Below, piece by piece: positions 17,374 through 25,352 of a stretch of DNA of 64,000 nucleotides (positions are counted from its first letter, which is position 1; each line of letters begins with the position of its first letter). A program made the translations under genes and the position numbers. The notes beneath the pieces were generated by a model that worked only from the letters and a program-made list of their open reading frames with translations, was not told where the DNA came from and did no database searches. The DNA is taken from positions 24,911-88,910 of the forward strand of contig CAZQVN010000011.1 in NCBI GenBank assembly GCA_964596775.1, given 5' to 3'. This stretch comes from CAZQVN01 sp964596775. Lineage in GTDB: Bacteria; Eisenbacteria; RBG-16-71-46; JABDJR01; JAWXBZ01.

Positions 17374-17957
17374 AACGTTCACGGATCGACCTCGGCATCC
17401 GGGGGGCCGTTCTGACGTTCACCCTTCTCGGAGGCTGGTTTTTCGGGATTGCTCCCGTCTGGACACGGGGCACGGTCCGCAAGGTGGAGGCCGACCGCCT
17501 TCAGGCGGACGTGGCCCGGGTGGAAGCCGGATGGGCGAGCCTGTCGGCGGTGCCGAACCTCGACAACACGCGGATTCTCGCCGACCGGAATCTCGCGGCG
17601 CTCCTCGTCGACTCCACGGAGGTGGAGACGGAGCTTCCCCCCGTCCAGGGGGAAGTGCCGACCCTCCTCACGGAAATGACGCGTCTCGGCGAGCAGCTCG
17701 AAATCATCTGGACGGACATCGAGGCGTTGCCCGCGGAGCCGGCCGCCGTCATCCTGTCCGACGGCGAGACCGTGGACGCGGCCCGGATCCGCCTCAAGGT
17801 GTCCGGCAACGGCGCGTACACATCGATCGGCCGGGCCGTTCGGGAGATGCAGACCGGCGGCATGATCGTGGCCGTGCGCGACGTGGCCATGACGGCGGCG
17901 GACAACGGAACGGTCGATGCGCAGTTGACGATCGACGTCTACGGAGCGCCCCGATGA
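17370..17957 (+). CDS. pilO: PilO/GspM-like inner-membrane assembly protein
   Basis: 195 residues: a short cytoplasmic N-terminus, one membrane helix (AVLTFTLLGGWFFGIAPVW), a coiled-coil region with VRKVEADRLQADVARVEAGW (start and end shown within 20 residues), and a ferredoxin-like C-terminal domain. Length and order after PilM-N fit PilO. It would heterodimerise with the PilN part of the preceding protein. ATGA overlaps on both sides. Confidence 0.8.
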   Translation: MKRSRIDLGIRGAVLTFTLLGGWFFGIAPVWTRGTVRKVEADRLQADVARVEAGWASLSAVPNLDNTRILADRNLAALLVDSTEVETELPPVQGEVPTLLTEMTRLGEQLEIIWTDIEALPAEPAAVILSDGETVDAARIRLKVSGNGAYTSIGRAVREMQTGGMIVAVRDVAMTAADNGTVDAQLTIDVYGAPR

Positions 17958-18472
17958 AATTCACGATCAAGCCGGAGAACCCGAAGGGAACGGTGGTCCT
18001 CGTGGCGGTCCTCGCCGGAACGCTCGTGTGGATCGCGACGATGAACGGATCGACGAAAAACGCCGGTTCCTCCGCCCCGGCGGGTGCGGCGACGGCCGCC
18101 GCGGCGGCGCCCGCAGAGGCCGCGCTGACCGGTGCCGCCGGCGTGACGGTTTTCGGCGGCGGCCCGGACGGAAGCGACGAACCCTCCGCGGACACGACGT
18201 TCGCCGGAAGCCCGTTCCTGACCGCCGACAGCGCATTCGAGGAATACCCCGACGAAACCGTGGAGGAGAACCGGCCGGAGGAACCGGCGCTGGTTCTCTC
18301 GGGAACCGTCGTGCAGTCCGGGCGCTCGCTGGCCCTGATATCCGGCCGCTATCTGGCGCCCGGAGAGGACATCAACGGCTGGCGCCTCCAGTGGGTGGCC
18401 TCCCGTGAAGCCCGCCTGGAACGAGGCGGGAGAACCCTGACGCTGAGGATGGATCGCAATGACTCTGAGTAA
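17954..18472 (+). CDS. PilP/GspC-like periplasmic link protein
   Basis: 172 residues. N-terminal membrane anchor (TVVLVAVLAGTLVWIATM), a long Ala/Gly/Pro-rich linker (about 35-90), then a small C-terminal domain with LVLSGTVVQSGRSLALISGR, the beta-sandwich pattern of PilP/GspC homology regions. Identification rests on architecture and position between PilO and the secretin rather than on strong motifs. Likely couples the inner-membrane complex to the secretin. Overlaps the secretin gene by 14 bases. Confidence 0.65.
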   Translation: MKFTIKPENPKGTVVLVAVLAGTLVWIATMNGSTKNAGSSAPAGAATAAAAAPAEAALTGAAGVTVFGGGPDGSDEPSADTTFAGSPFLTADSAFEEYPDETVEENRPEEPALVLSGTVVQSGRSLALISGRYLAPGEDINGWRLQWVASREARLERGGRTLTLRMDRNDSE

Positions 18473-19796
18473 CCGCCGCGCGCGCGGCATGTCCACCGGG
18501 ACCCTGGCGGTGCTGCTGACCGCCTGTGTCGCCTTTTTAGAGCCCGCCCCGGCCGCCGCGAACGGCCTGAACTTCAACCGCACGCCGGTGGGGCTGGTCC
18601 TCGAAGGGCTGTGCCGCCAGCACGGGTACAATCTCGTCCTGAACGGCAGCGTGACCGACTCCGTGTCCGTCCACCTCGACAACGTTTCGTTCGACGACGC
18701 GCTCCGCCAGATCGCGATGGGAACCTCGATCTCGTACACGCTGAACGGCCGGACGCTGATCGTGTCCGGCGCCACCCTGGCCAGCCGGCTCGTCCGCATT
18801 TCCTACGTGGACGCCCGGGCCGTCCGCGACGCGCTCACGAAGATGCTCACGCCGGAAGGGCGCATCGAGGCGTTCACCGGCGACTCCCCCGGCGTGCAGC
18901 TCGGTTCCGGGAATTCCCTGCTCATCACCGACGTTCCGGGGCAGCTCGACCGCCTCGTGGATCTCGCCCGCGAACTGGACAAGGCGCCGGCCCAGGTGAT
19001 CATCGAGGCCCGCATCGTGGAGACGACGCTCGGGAAGAACGAGCAGCTCGGCATCGACTGGAACCTGTCGGTCGGCGCCTCGGGCGCGTCGATGCCGACG
19101 ACGTTTCCGTTCCCGAAGGGGTCCACCGGCGGCGACTTCCGCCCGTCCGTGGATTCCAGCCCGACGACGAACGGGGGAACGACGACGACGCCGGCGTTTC
19201 CTCCCGGGCAGTCGTTCCCCTACGCCCAGCGGAGCGACTACGTGTTCGGGCGGCTGAACGCCTCGCAGCTGTCCGCGACCCTGGACCTCATCTCCACCCG
19301 CAGCAACACGAACCTCGTTTCCGCGCCGAAGGTGACCACGCTCGACGGCCGCACCGCCGAGATCCTCGTCGGCCTGGAGATCCCGGTGGCGCTCTACGAA
19401 AGGCAGCGGGAAACCGGCATCCTCGAGATCATCGGCTACGACCAGCAGAAGGTGGGGATGAGCCTCGCCGTGACCCCCCGGGTGGCCCATGACGGGCGGA
19501 TCCTCCTCCGGGTGAAACCGGAGATCAGCGAGATCGTGGAGTACCGCGGCCAGTTCAACGAACGCCCGGTGACCGCCACCCGCCAGGCGGATGCGGAGAT
19601 GATCGTCCAGGACGGCGAAACGCTGGTGCTCGGCGGCATGATCAAGGACCTCACGATCGAAACCGAGAGCAAGGTGCCGATCCTCGGAGATATCCCCTTG
19701 CTGGGACGCCTGTTCCGGCACAAGGGCACGAGCAGGGAGAAGGTGGACCTGATGGTGTTCGTCACGCCGCGGATCGTCTCGGCGGGGGATCAGTAA
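18459..19796 (+). CDS. pilQ: Outer-membrane secretin (PilQ/GspD/MshL)
   Basis: 445 residues, short for a secretin. After a signal sequence comes an STN-like domain (NGLNFNRTPVGLVLEGL), one N-domain (NSLLITDVPGQLDRLVDLAREL), and the secretin core: NLVSAPKVTTLDGRTAEI, VQDGETLVLGGMIKD, VPILGDIPLLGRLF and DLMVFVTPRIV. The signal region contains LTAC, which could be a lipobox, or else signal peptidase I cuts after PAAA. The compact size is MshL-like. It forms the outer-membrane gate for the fibre. Last gene of the operon; a terminator lies at 19928. Confidence 0.92.
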   Translation: MTLSNRRARGMSTGTLAVLLTACVAFLEPAPAAANGLNFNRTPVGLVLEGLCRQHGYNLVLNGSVTDSVSVHLDNVSFDDALRQIAMGTSISYTLNGRTLIVSGATLASRLVRISYVDARAVRDALTKMLTPEGRIEAFTGDSPGVQLGSGNSLLITDVPGQLDRLVDLARELDKAPAQVIIEARIVETTLGKNEQLGIDWNLSVGASGASMPTTFPFPKGSTGGDFRPSVDSSPTTNGGTTTTPAFPPGQSFPYAQRSDYVFGRLNASQLSATLDLISTRSNTNLVSAPKVTTLDGRTAEILVGLEIPVALYERQRETGILEIIGYDQQKVGMSLAVTPRVAHDGRILLRVKPEISEIVEYRGQFNERPVTATRQADAEMIVQDGETLVLGGMIKDLTIETESKVPILGDIPLLGRLFRHKGTSREKVDLMVFVTPRIVSAGDQ

Positions 19797-19927
19797 TCGA
19801 GGGCCGGCAGCCGGGACAGGGGACACCCCCCGGGGGCAGCCGCCGGAGTCCCCGCCGCATCCAGTCCCGACCCGTCGGAACCGAAAATTCGGATTGACTA
19901 CCCGAGTGGTAAACCAATAGCTTGATG

Positions 19928-19954
19928 ACGGGCGCCCGACCGGGCGCCCGTTTT
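19928..19954 (+). terminator. Intrinsic terminator after the pilus operon
   Basis: Perfect 11-base stem ACGGGCGCCCG / CGGGCGCCCGT with a 2-base gap, running into TTTT. It lies 131 bases after the secretin stop and before the next gene's own ribosome site. Confidence 0.85.
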
Positions 19955-20010
19955 CCGTTCTCCTCTGTTGCTCCGAGTCCAACTCGATCCACCAGCTGAA
20001 GGAGGTCCCC

Positions 20011-21711
20011 ATGAAACGCATTCCCCGCTCCCCCCTGCTCGCCCTGGCGCTCGTCGCCGGACTCGTTCCCCCACTGCACGCCGCCCAGGATTACTTCCAG
20101 GGGTGGGATGTGGCCGGGGATGAAGCCGGGTGGGTCGCGAACACCATCAGCGCCGATGTCACCCAGATCAACTGCTGCGGAAACCCCGGCGGGTTCATCA
20201 ACTCCTTCCCGATCAACTCGACCTTCTCCGAGATCGGCATCACCTCCGACCTGCCCGAGGTCTCGGGAGACTACGCGGCGGCCGGCGTCACCGGTGTTTC
20301 CTTCGACATTTTTGCCTTCGAGCCGCTGGCGAACCTGAGGTTCCGGGTACGCTACCTCGATTCCACGTTCAACGGCTGGAGCAAGCAGGTGGCGGCCTCG
20401 CAGCTGGGCGGCTGGCAGTCCTACTCCATCGCGTTCGATCCGACCTGGACCGATGCCGAAGCGATCGCGGCCGGATGGGTGTTCGACGGCGCCCCGGGCG
20501 TGGATTTCGCCACGACCATGTCCAATGTCTACCATCCGGAAGTCCGCGTGCTGCGCCAGCCCCCCTCCGGCGCCGAACCGTACGCGCCGGATCCGGGCCT
20601 CAACGGGGCGAACGGGGTCGGTGTGGACAATTTCCACCTGATCGCCGATGCCTGCGACAACGACACGGTCGGGCCGGAACTTACGATCGCGCTGAGCCGC
20701 GACGTCCTCTGGCCGCCGAACCACAAGCTCGTCGAGGTCTGCGCCGAGGTCAGCGCGGTGGACAACTGTGATGCGGATCCCGTCATCGAGCTCGTTTCGG
20801 TGACCAGCAACGAGCCGGACAACGGCACCGGCGATGGGGACACCACCGGCGACATCGAGATTCTCGCCGGCAATTGCTTCAAGCTCCGCTCCGAGCGGGC
20901 CGGGAACGGTGACGGCCGCAAGTACACGATCACCTACAAGGCGACCGACGCGTCGGGGAACGAAACACTCGCCGAGGCCTGCGTCATCGTTCCGCATGAC
21001 CGGCGCGGGCATGCGCTGTCGGCCAGCGGGTTCAGCGCCAGCGGCCGCGAGCTGCTCGGCCTGACGGCCAACTACGAAATCTTCATCGCCTCCACCCAGA
21101 ACGTGGACGCCCCGACGATCCGTCCCGACCGGGTCTTCGTCGGCAACCACCTCGGCATTCTCTACCCGATCAACCACCGCATCGCGGACATGAACGACGA
21201 CCGCCGCGCGGACCTCGTGGTGACCTTCGACACGCGGACCACGCTCGACCTGATCGCGCTCACCGACGCGGACGGACCGGTGGCGTACGGCGAGGCCGAG
21301 GACGGCGGGATCGTTCAGGCCCGGAGGGCCACGGTGTCCCTGTACTACGAGATCGCGGGCAACAGCTACATCGTTCCCGACATCCTGAAGCTACCGCGCC
21401 GCACCCTGCGCCAGCCGGGGAAGGAAGGCGGTGTCGGGGGCGGCTTCGCCGAAGTCGACCGTGACGGCCTCGCTCCCGGCGGTGACGCGATGACGCTGTC
21501 CGACGGTGGCATGGTCGTCGTGGAGGTCTTCAACGTCCAGGGGCGGAAGGTCCGCACGCTCGTGAACGGCGAGGTCCCGGCCGGAACGCACCCGATCTCG
21601 TGGGACGGTTCGGACGACTCCGGCCGCCGTGTTCCGGGCGGTGTCTACTTCACGCGGATGATCGCGGCCGGCATCGACCAGACGAGGAAGGTCCTGGTCG
21701 CCGGCCGGTAG
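20011..21711 (+). CDS. Large secreted protein with HYR-like and FlgD-Ig-like domains
   Basis: 566 residues with a strong ribosome site (GAAGGAGG) and signal peptide ending PPLHA-AQ. Residues ~25-210 are a jelly-roll-like module related to the protein at 3914 (GDYAAAGVTGV). A middle Ig/HYR-like module follows (LWPPNHKLVEVCAEVSAVDN ... ATDASGNE). The last ~70 residues are the FlgD-Ig-like tail (VFNVQGRKVRTL, SWDGSDDSGRRV, GGVYFTRM), here without the usual PNPF lead-in. Flanked by two excellent terminators, so it is a single-gene unit and probably well expressed. Likely an abundant surface or extracellular protein; function unknown. Confidence 0.75.
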   Translation: MKRIPRSPLLALALVAGLVPPLHAAQDYFQGWDVAGDEAGWVANTISADVTQINCCGNPGGFINSFPINSTFSEIGITSDLPEVSGDYAAAGVTGVSFDIFAFEPLANLRFRVRYLDSTFNGWSKQVAASQLGGWQSYSIAFDPTWTDAEAIAAGWVFDGAPGVDFATTMSNVYHPEVRVLRQPPSGAEPYAPDPGLNGANGVGVDNFHLIADACDNDTVGPELTIALSRDVLWPPNHKLVEVCAEVSAVDNCDADPVIELVSVTSNEPDNGTGDGDTTGDIEILAGNCFKLRSERAGNGDGRKYTITYKATDASGNETLAEACVIVPHDRRGHALSASGFSASGRELLGLTANYEIFIASTQNVDAPTIRPDRVFVGNHLGILYPINHRIADMNDDRRADLVVTFDTRTTLDLIALTDADGPVAYGEAEDGGIVQARRATVSLYYEIAGNSYIVPDILKLPRRTLRQPGKEGGVGGGFAEVDRDGLAPGGDAMTLSDGGMVVVEVFNVQGRKVRTLVNGEVPAGTHPISWDGSDDSGRRVPGGVYFTRMIAAGIDQTRKVLVAGR

Positions 21712-21735
21712 GGCCGGAAAAGCCAATCACTCTCG

Positions 21736-21772
21736 CGGCGGGTGCGTTTCCGAACGCACCCGCCGTTTTTTT
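21736..21772 (+). terminator. Strong intrinsic terminator
   Basis: A perfect 13-base stem CGGCGGGTGCGTT / AACGCACCCGCCG around the stable TCCG tetraloop, followed by seven T residues. It ends the 20011 gene. Confidence 0.95.
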
Positions 21773-21816
21773 CCCTCGGGCACGGGCGCGGGCCTCCGGC
21801 GGTCCGGCATCTTCTG

Positions 21817-21822
21817 TATACT
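21817..21822 (+). promoter_or_regulatory. Candidate -10 box (TATACT) for the esterase operon
   Basis: TATACT lies 33 bases before the GTG at 21856 and after the terminator, where a new promoter is needed. The -35 region is poor. Confidence 0.4.
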
Positions 21823-21855
21823 CGCCGATCACAGGAAACACTCGGGGGACTCATC

Positions 21856-23436
21856 GTGCATTCCGTCCGGACAGCATCGGGACTGGTCCACGGCCTCAAG
21901 CCGGACGCGGCCGGCGTCCACGTCTTCAAGGGGATCCCGTTCGCCGCGCCCCCCGTCGGCGACCTCCGCTGGCGCCCTCCGCAGCCGGCGCTCCCCTGGA
22001 CGGGGGTCCGCTCCTGCACGGAGTTTTCCCCGGCCTGCCCCCAGCCGAAGGCGCTTGTGTGGCCGCTGGCCGGGCCGAAGAGCGAGGACTGCCTCACGCT
22101 GAACGTGTGGACCGCGGCGGATCTCCTGGCCGGCGGGACGCACGCCGGAGCGACGACCCGCGCGCCGCTGCCGGGCAAGGACAGCGCCACCGGGACGCCG
22201 GGCGGCGGCCGGCCGGTCATGGTCTGGATCCACGGCGGCGGGTTCACGACCGGCGCCGGAGGCTCCGTTTTCTACGACGGCGGCACGCTGGCCGAACTCG
22301 GCGCGGTCGTCGTCACGTTCAACTACCGGCTCGGGCCGTTCGGCTTCTTCGCGCACCCGGCGCTCGCGGCGGAGCAGCCGGACGGCGGCTCGGGCAACTA
22401 CGGCCTGCTCGACCAGGTCGCCGCGCTCGAATGGGTCCGGGCGAACATCGAAGCGTTCGGCGGCGACCCCGGCAACGTCACGGTCTTCGGAAACTCGGCC
22501 GGCGCGGCGGGCATCGCGCGTCTGCTCACGGCCCCGCGAGCGCGCGGCCTCTTCCATCGCGCGATTCTCCAGAGCGGCGCCGCCCGCGGCCGGAATCCCG
22601 CGCCGGACCAGGGTCCCGAGGCCGACGGAGCGCGGATCGCGGAGGCGCTCGGCTGCGGCGCGGCGGCCTCCCTCCCCGCCTGCCTCCGTTCCCGCAGCGC
22701 CGACGACGTGCTTGCCGCCGCGAACCCGGCCCAGGGACTCTTCGGCGGCGGAATCCGGTTCCGGCCGGTCGTGGACGGCGTCGTCCTGCCGGAAGCGCCC
22801 GACCAAGCGATCGCCGGGCGGCGGTTCCACCGGGTGCCGGTCCTGATCGGCACGAACGCGGACGAGGGGACGATCTTCCTCGGCCAGATTCCGGCGCGGA
22901 CGACGGCAGAGTACCGGTCGATGGTCCGGAAGCGCTTCGGCGACCGCGCCGACGACGTGCTCCGCCTCTTCCCGGCGGAAACGGACGGCGATGTGCCCGG
23001 AGCGCTGAACCGGATGATCGCGTCGGGCGCGTTCCACGCCCCGGCGCGGAGCCTGGCCCGGAGCGCGGCCGCCGGCGGCGTGCCGGTATACCGCTACGTC
23101 CTGTCCCGCGTGTCGCCCGGCGCGGCAAAGGCCGGGCGCGGGGCGTTTCACGCCGGCGAGGTGCCGTACGTCTTCGGCCGCGCGGGGAACACGCTGACGT
23201 ACGACGACACGGACCGCGCGCTGGCCCGGACGATGAGCGCGGCCTGGGTCCGGTTTGCCGCGGCCGGAAACCCGAACGGCGGCGACCTTGCCGAGTGGCC
23301 CGTGTACGACCCGGGGCGCGAGGCCAGCCTCGAGTTCGGGGACGCGATCCGCGTCGTCCCGCGTTACGATGACGCGGCCTCCGATCTCTTCGACCGGATA
23401 CACGCCGAATCGGACGCTTCGGGGATCGAGCAATGA
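21856..23436 (+). CDS. Type-B carboxylesterase
   Basis: 526 residues from GTG 21856 (GGGGGA upstream); the frame is open further but only this start gives the family's N-terminus (TASGLVHGLK ... FKGIPFAAPPVG). Alpha/beta-hydrolase motifs: oxyanion HGGGFTTGAG, nucleophile FGNSAG (Asn where most relatives have Glu: GESAG), acid in GTNADEG, and histidine in AFHAGEVPYVFG. No signal peptide, so probably cytoplasmic. Relatives include p-nitrobenzyl esterases; the natural substrate is unknown. Overlaps the methyltransferase gene (ATGA). Confidence 0.92.
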   Translation: MHSVRTASGLVHGLKPDAAGVHVFKGIPFAAPPVGDLRWRPPQPALPWTGVRSCTEFSPACPQPKALVWPLAGPKSEDCLTLNVWTAADLLAGGTHAGATTRAPLPGKDSATGTPGGGRPVMVWIHGGGFTTGAGGSVFYDGGTLAELGAVVVTFNYRLGPFGFFAHPALAAEQPDGGSGNYGLLDQVAALEWVRANIEAFGGDPGNVTVFGNSAGAAGIARLLTAPRARGLFHRAILQSGAARGRNPAPDQGPEADGARIAEALGCGAAASLPACLRSRSADDVLAAANPAQGLFGGGIRFRPVVDGVVLPEAPDQAIAGRRFHRVPVLIGTNADEGTIFLGQIPARTTAEYRSMVRKRFGDRADDVLRLFPAETDGDVPGALNRMIASGAFHAPARSLARSAAAGGVPVYRYVLSRVSPGAAKAGRGAFHAGEVPYVFGRAGNTLTYDDTDRALARTMSAAWVRFAAAGNPNGGDLAEWPVYDPGREASLEFGDAIRVVPRYDDAASDLFDRIHAESDASGIEQ

Positions 23437-24146
23437 CGAAACCCGACTACGCGGACATCTACGCACAGGGCGCCGCCCAGTACGAGCGCCTCATCTCCCG
23501 CGAGGACTACGAAGGAAACCTGCTCCCGGCCATCCGGGCGATCCGCCGGCCGGACGGGCTGGATATCGTGGACATCGGCGCGGGCACCGGACGGCTGACC
23601 CGCCTGCTGGCGCCGTTCGCCCGCTCGATCCGGGCGTTCGACACGTCACCGGGGATGCTGCGGATCGGCTGGTCGAAGATGCGGGAGATGGTCCTCGCGC
23701 ATCCGGCGCCGGAAACGCTCGACGTGACGTTCGCGGTGGCGGATCACCGGGCGCTCCCCCTCGATACCGCCTCCTGCGACATGGTCGTGGCCGGCTGGAG
23801 CCTCTGCTACGCCGCGCTCCATCACCCGGACACGTGGCGCGAGGAGACGGACACCGCCCTCGCCGAAATCGGCCGGGTGCTGCGGCCCGGCGGTACGACG
23901 ATCGTCATCGAGACGCTCGGCACCGGGCGCACGGAACCGCAGAGGTCGCCGGAGATGGAGCCGTACCTGGCCCGGCTCGACGAGGCGGGTTTCGAGTCGA
24001 CCGCAATCCGCACGGACTACCTGTTTTCCTCGGCGGAGGAGGCGCAGGAACTCGTGCGCTTCTTTTTCGGCGCGGAGCGCGCCGACGCCGTGCGCGCGTC
24101 GGGAAGCCTGCGCGTGCCGGAGTGCACGGGACTCTGGTGGCGGTGA
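23433..24146 (+). CDS. Class I SAM-dependent methyltransferase
   Basis: 237 residues. Motif I VDIGAGTGRLTRLL binds S-adenosylmethionine; the acidic post-I residue lies in AFDTSPGML, and motif IV is near CDMVVAGWSL. The pattern is of the methyltransferase 11 type (UbiE-like small-molecule enzymes). Translationally coupled to the esterase, so the two may act on the same small molecule or lipid; the substrate cannot be told. Confidence 0.88.
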   Translation: MTKPDYADIYAQGAAQYERLISREDYEGNLLPAIRAIRRPDGLDIVDIGAGTGRLTRLLAPFARSIRAFDTSPGMLRIGWSKMREMVLAHPAPETLDVTFAVADHRALPLDTASCDMVVAGWSLCYAALHHPDTWREETDTALAEIGRVLRPGGTTIVIETLGTGRTEPQRSPEMEPYLARLDEAGFESTAIRTDYLFSSAEEAQELVRFFFGAERADAVRASGSLRVPECTGLWWR

Positions 24147-24267
24147 GGGGCGTGATTCCGCTATCATCCACGTCGCGGCGCGCCCCGGCACGAGCGGAGG
24201 CTGCGCGACCCCGACTGTGATCCCGACCGCACAGTCGTCGTGATCGTTCAGAAACAAGGAGGAGTTC

Positions 24268-24612
24268 GTGTCCGCAGTCACCACCCGAAAAGTCCGGGAC
24301 ATCGTCATCGTCGATCTTCCCGAAACCATCGACGCCTCGACCGAGACGTCGTTCAACGAGAAGGTCGAATGGGCGATGGCCGACACACCCGGCGCGGTGA
24401 TCGTCAACTTCGAGCCGGTCAAGACCGCCAACGCCGCCGGCGTCAAGGCGCTCGGGTTCCTGTTCATGCGGGCCCAGGAAGTGGACATCCCGGTCATCCT
24501 CGCCGGAGCCGACCCGTCCGTGGAGCCGCTGCTCGACAAGGCCGGCTACCTCAAGCAGGCCGCGGGAACCGCCGCGGACGTGGACGAGGCGCTCGAAAGC
24601 GACATGGTCTGA
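24268..24612 (+). CDS. STAS-domain protein lacking the phospho-acceptor serine
   Basis: 114 residues from GTG 24268, which has AAGGAGG ideally placed. It has the anti-sigma-factor-antagonist (SpoIIAA) fold pattern: VIVDLPETIDASTETSF, then VIVNFEPVKTANAAGVKAL. In family members the last segment reads D-S-S-G with the phosphorylated Ser; here it is N-A-A-G, so normal kinase control is not possible at that site. It may be a constitutive binder or a structural STAS protein. No partner anti-sigma factor or phosphatase lies nearby. Confidence 0.82.
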   Translation: MSAVTTRKVRDIVIVDLPETIDASTETSFNEKVEWAMADTPGAVIVNFEPVKTANAAGVKALGFLFMRAQEVDIPVILAGADPSVEPLLDKAGYLKQAAGTAADVDEALESDMV

Positions 24613-24676
24613 CCGGCGATCATGCCGACGACGCCCGCGCCATGCCCCGGTTGACGCCGGACACCGCCCCGCCCCG

Positions 24677-25348
24677 ATGATCGAAGACATCCTCGGCAGC
24701 GATCCCGCCCTCGTCGGGGTTTCGTTCGCCTGGATCTTCCTGGTGATCGCCGTTGCCGAGTCGGCACGGCGCGTCTTCAGGCTCGCTCCCGACGTCTCCC
24801 GGAAAACCGTGCATGTCCTCGTGGCGTTCTGGGCGCTGCCGACGGCCCTGCTGTTCCATTCCGCGGTCTGGGCCGCGGTCACCCCGCTGGTGTTCGTGGT
24901 GCTGAACGCCGTCTCCTGGCGCTTCCGCCTCATGGCCGTCATCGAGGAGGACGGCCAGGGCTCTCCCGGAACGATCTACTTCCCGCTGTCGCTCGCCGTC
25001 CTCACGCTGGCCCTCTGGCCGCACGAGGGAGGTCGCGCCGCGAGCGTGGCCGGGATGTTCGCCATGGGCTTCGGCGACGCTTCGGCGTCGATCCTCGGCC
25101 GCCGGTTCGGAAAGCACCGCTACACGGTGGCCGGCGGAACGAAATCGTGGGAAGGGAGCGCGGTGATGGCCCTGGCCTCGTTCGCGGCGATCCTGCTCGG
25201 CACGCTGCCGCTGCTCGACCGGCCGGCCGTCGTGCCGGCGGTGGTGGCCGCGGTCGTTGCGGCGGTCGCCGAGGCCCCGGCGGGCCGGGGGCTCGACAAC
25301 ATCACGGTGCCGATCCTGTCCGGCCTGGCGTTTCTCTGGCTGCTGTGA
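24677..25348 (+). CDS. Phytol/dolichol-kinase-like membrane protein
   Basis: 223 residues with about six hydrophobic segments. SRKTVHVLVAFWALP near residue 40 and GFGDASASILGRRFGKHRY ... GGTKSWEGSAVM around 125-155 match the SEC59/VTE5 polyprenol kinase family, related to CDP-diacylglycerol synthases (GDA and KS-EGS motifs). Such enzymes phosphorylate long-chain isoprenoid alcohols with CTP. Since a large lipid-carrier glycosylation operon follows on the opposite strand, recycling of a polyprenol carrier is an attractive guess. Ends 4 bases from the convergent 25353 gene. Confidence 0.75.
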   Translation: MIEDILGSDPALVGVSFAWIFLVIAVAESARRVFRLAPDVSRKTVHVLVAFWALPTALLFHSAVWAAVTPLVFVVLNAVSWRFRLMAVIEEDGQGSPGTIYFPLSLAVLTLALWPHEGGRAASVAGMFAMGFGDASASILGRRFGKHRYTVAGGTKSWEGSAVMALASFAAILLGTLPLLDRPAVVPAVVAAVVAAVAEAPAGRGLDNITVPILSGLAFLWLL

Positions 25349-25352
25349 CCGC

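Noticed and set aside
19894..19923. TTGACT with a TAGCTT box 18 bases downstream
   Set aside because: Transcription would start inside the terminator at 19928, so it is more likely chance.
21829..23466. 545-codon minus-strand frame opposite the esterase
   Set aside because: The esterase has a complete catalytic set; the antisense frame has no motif.
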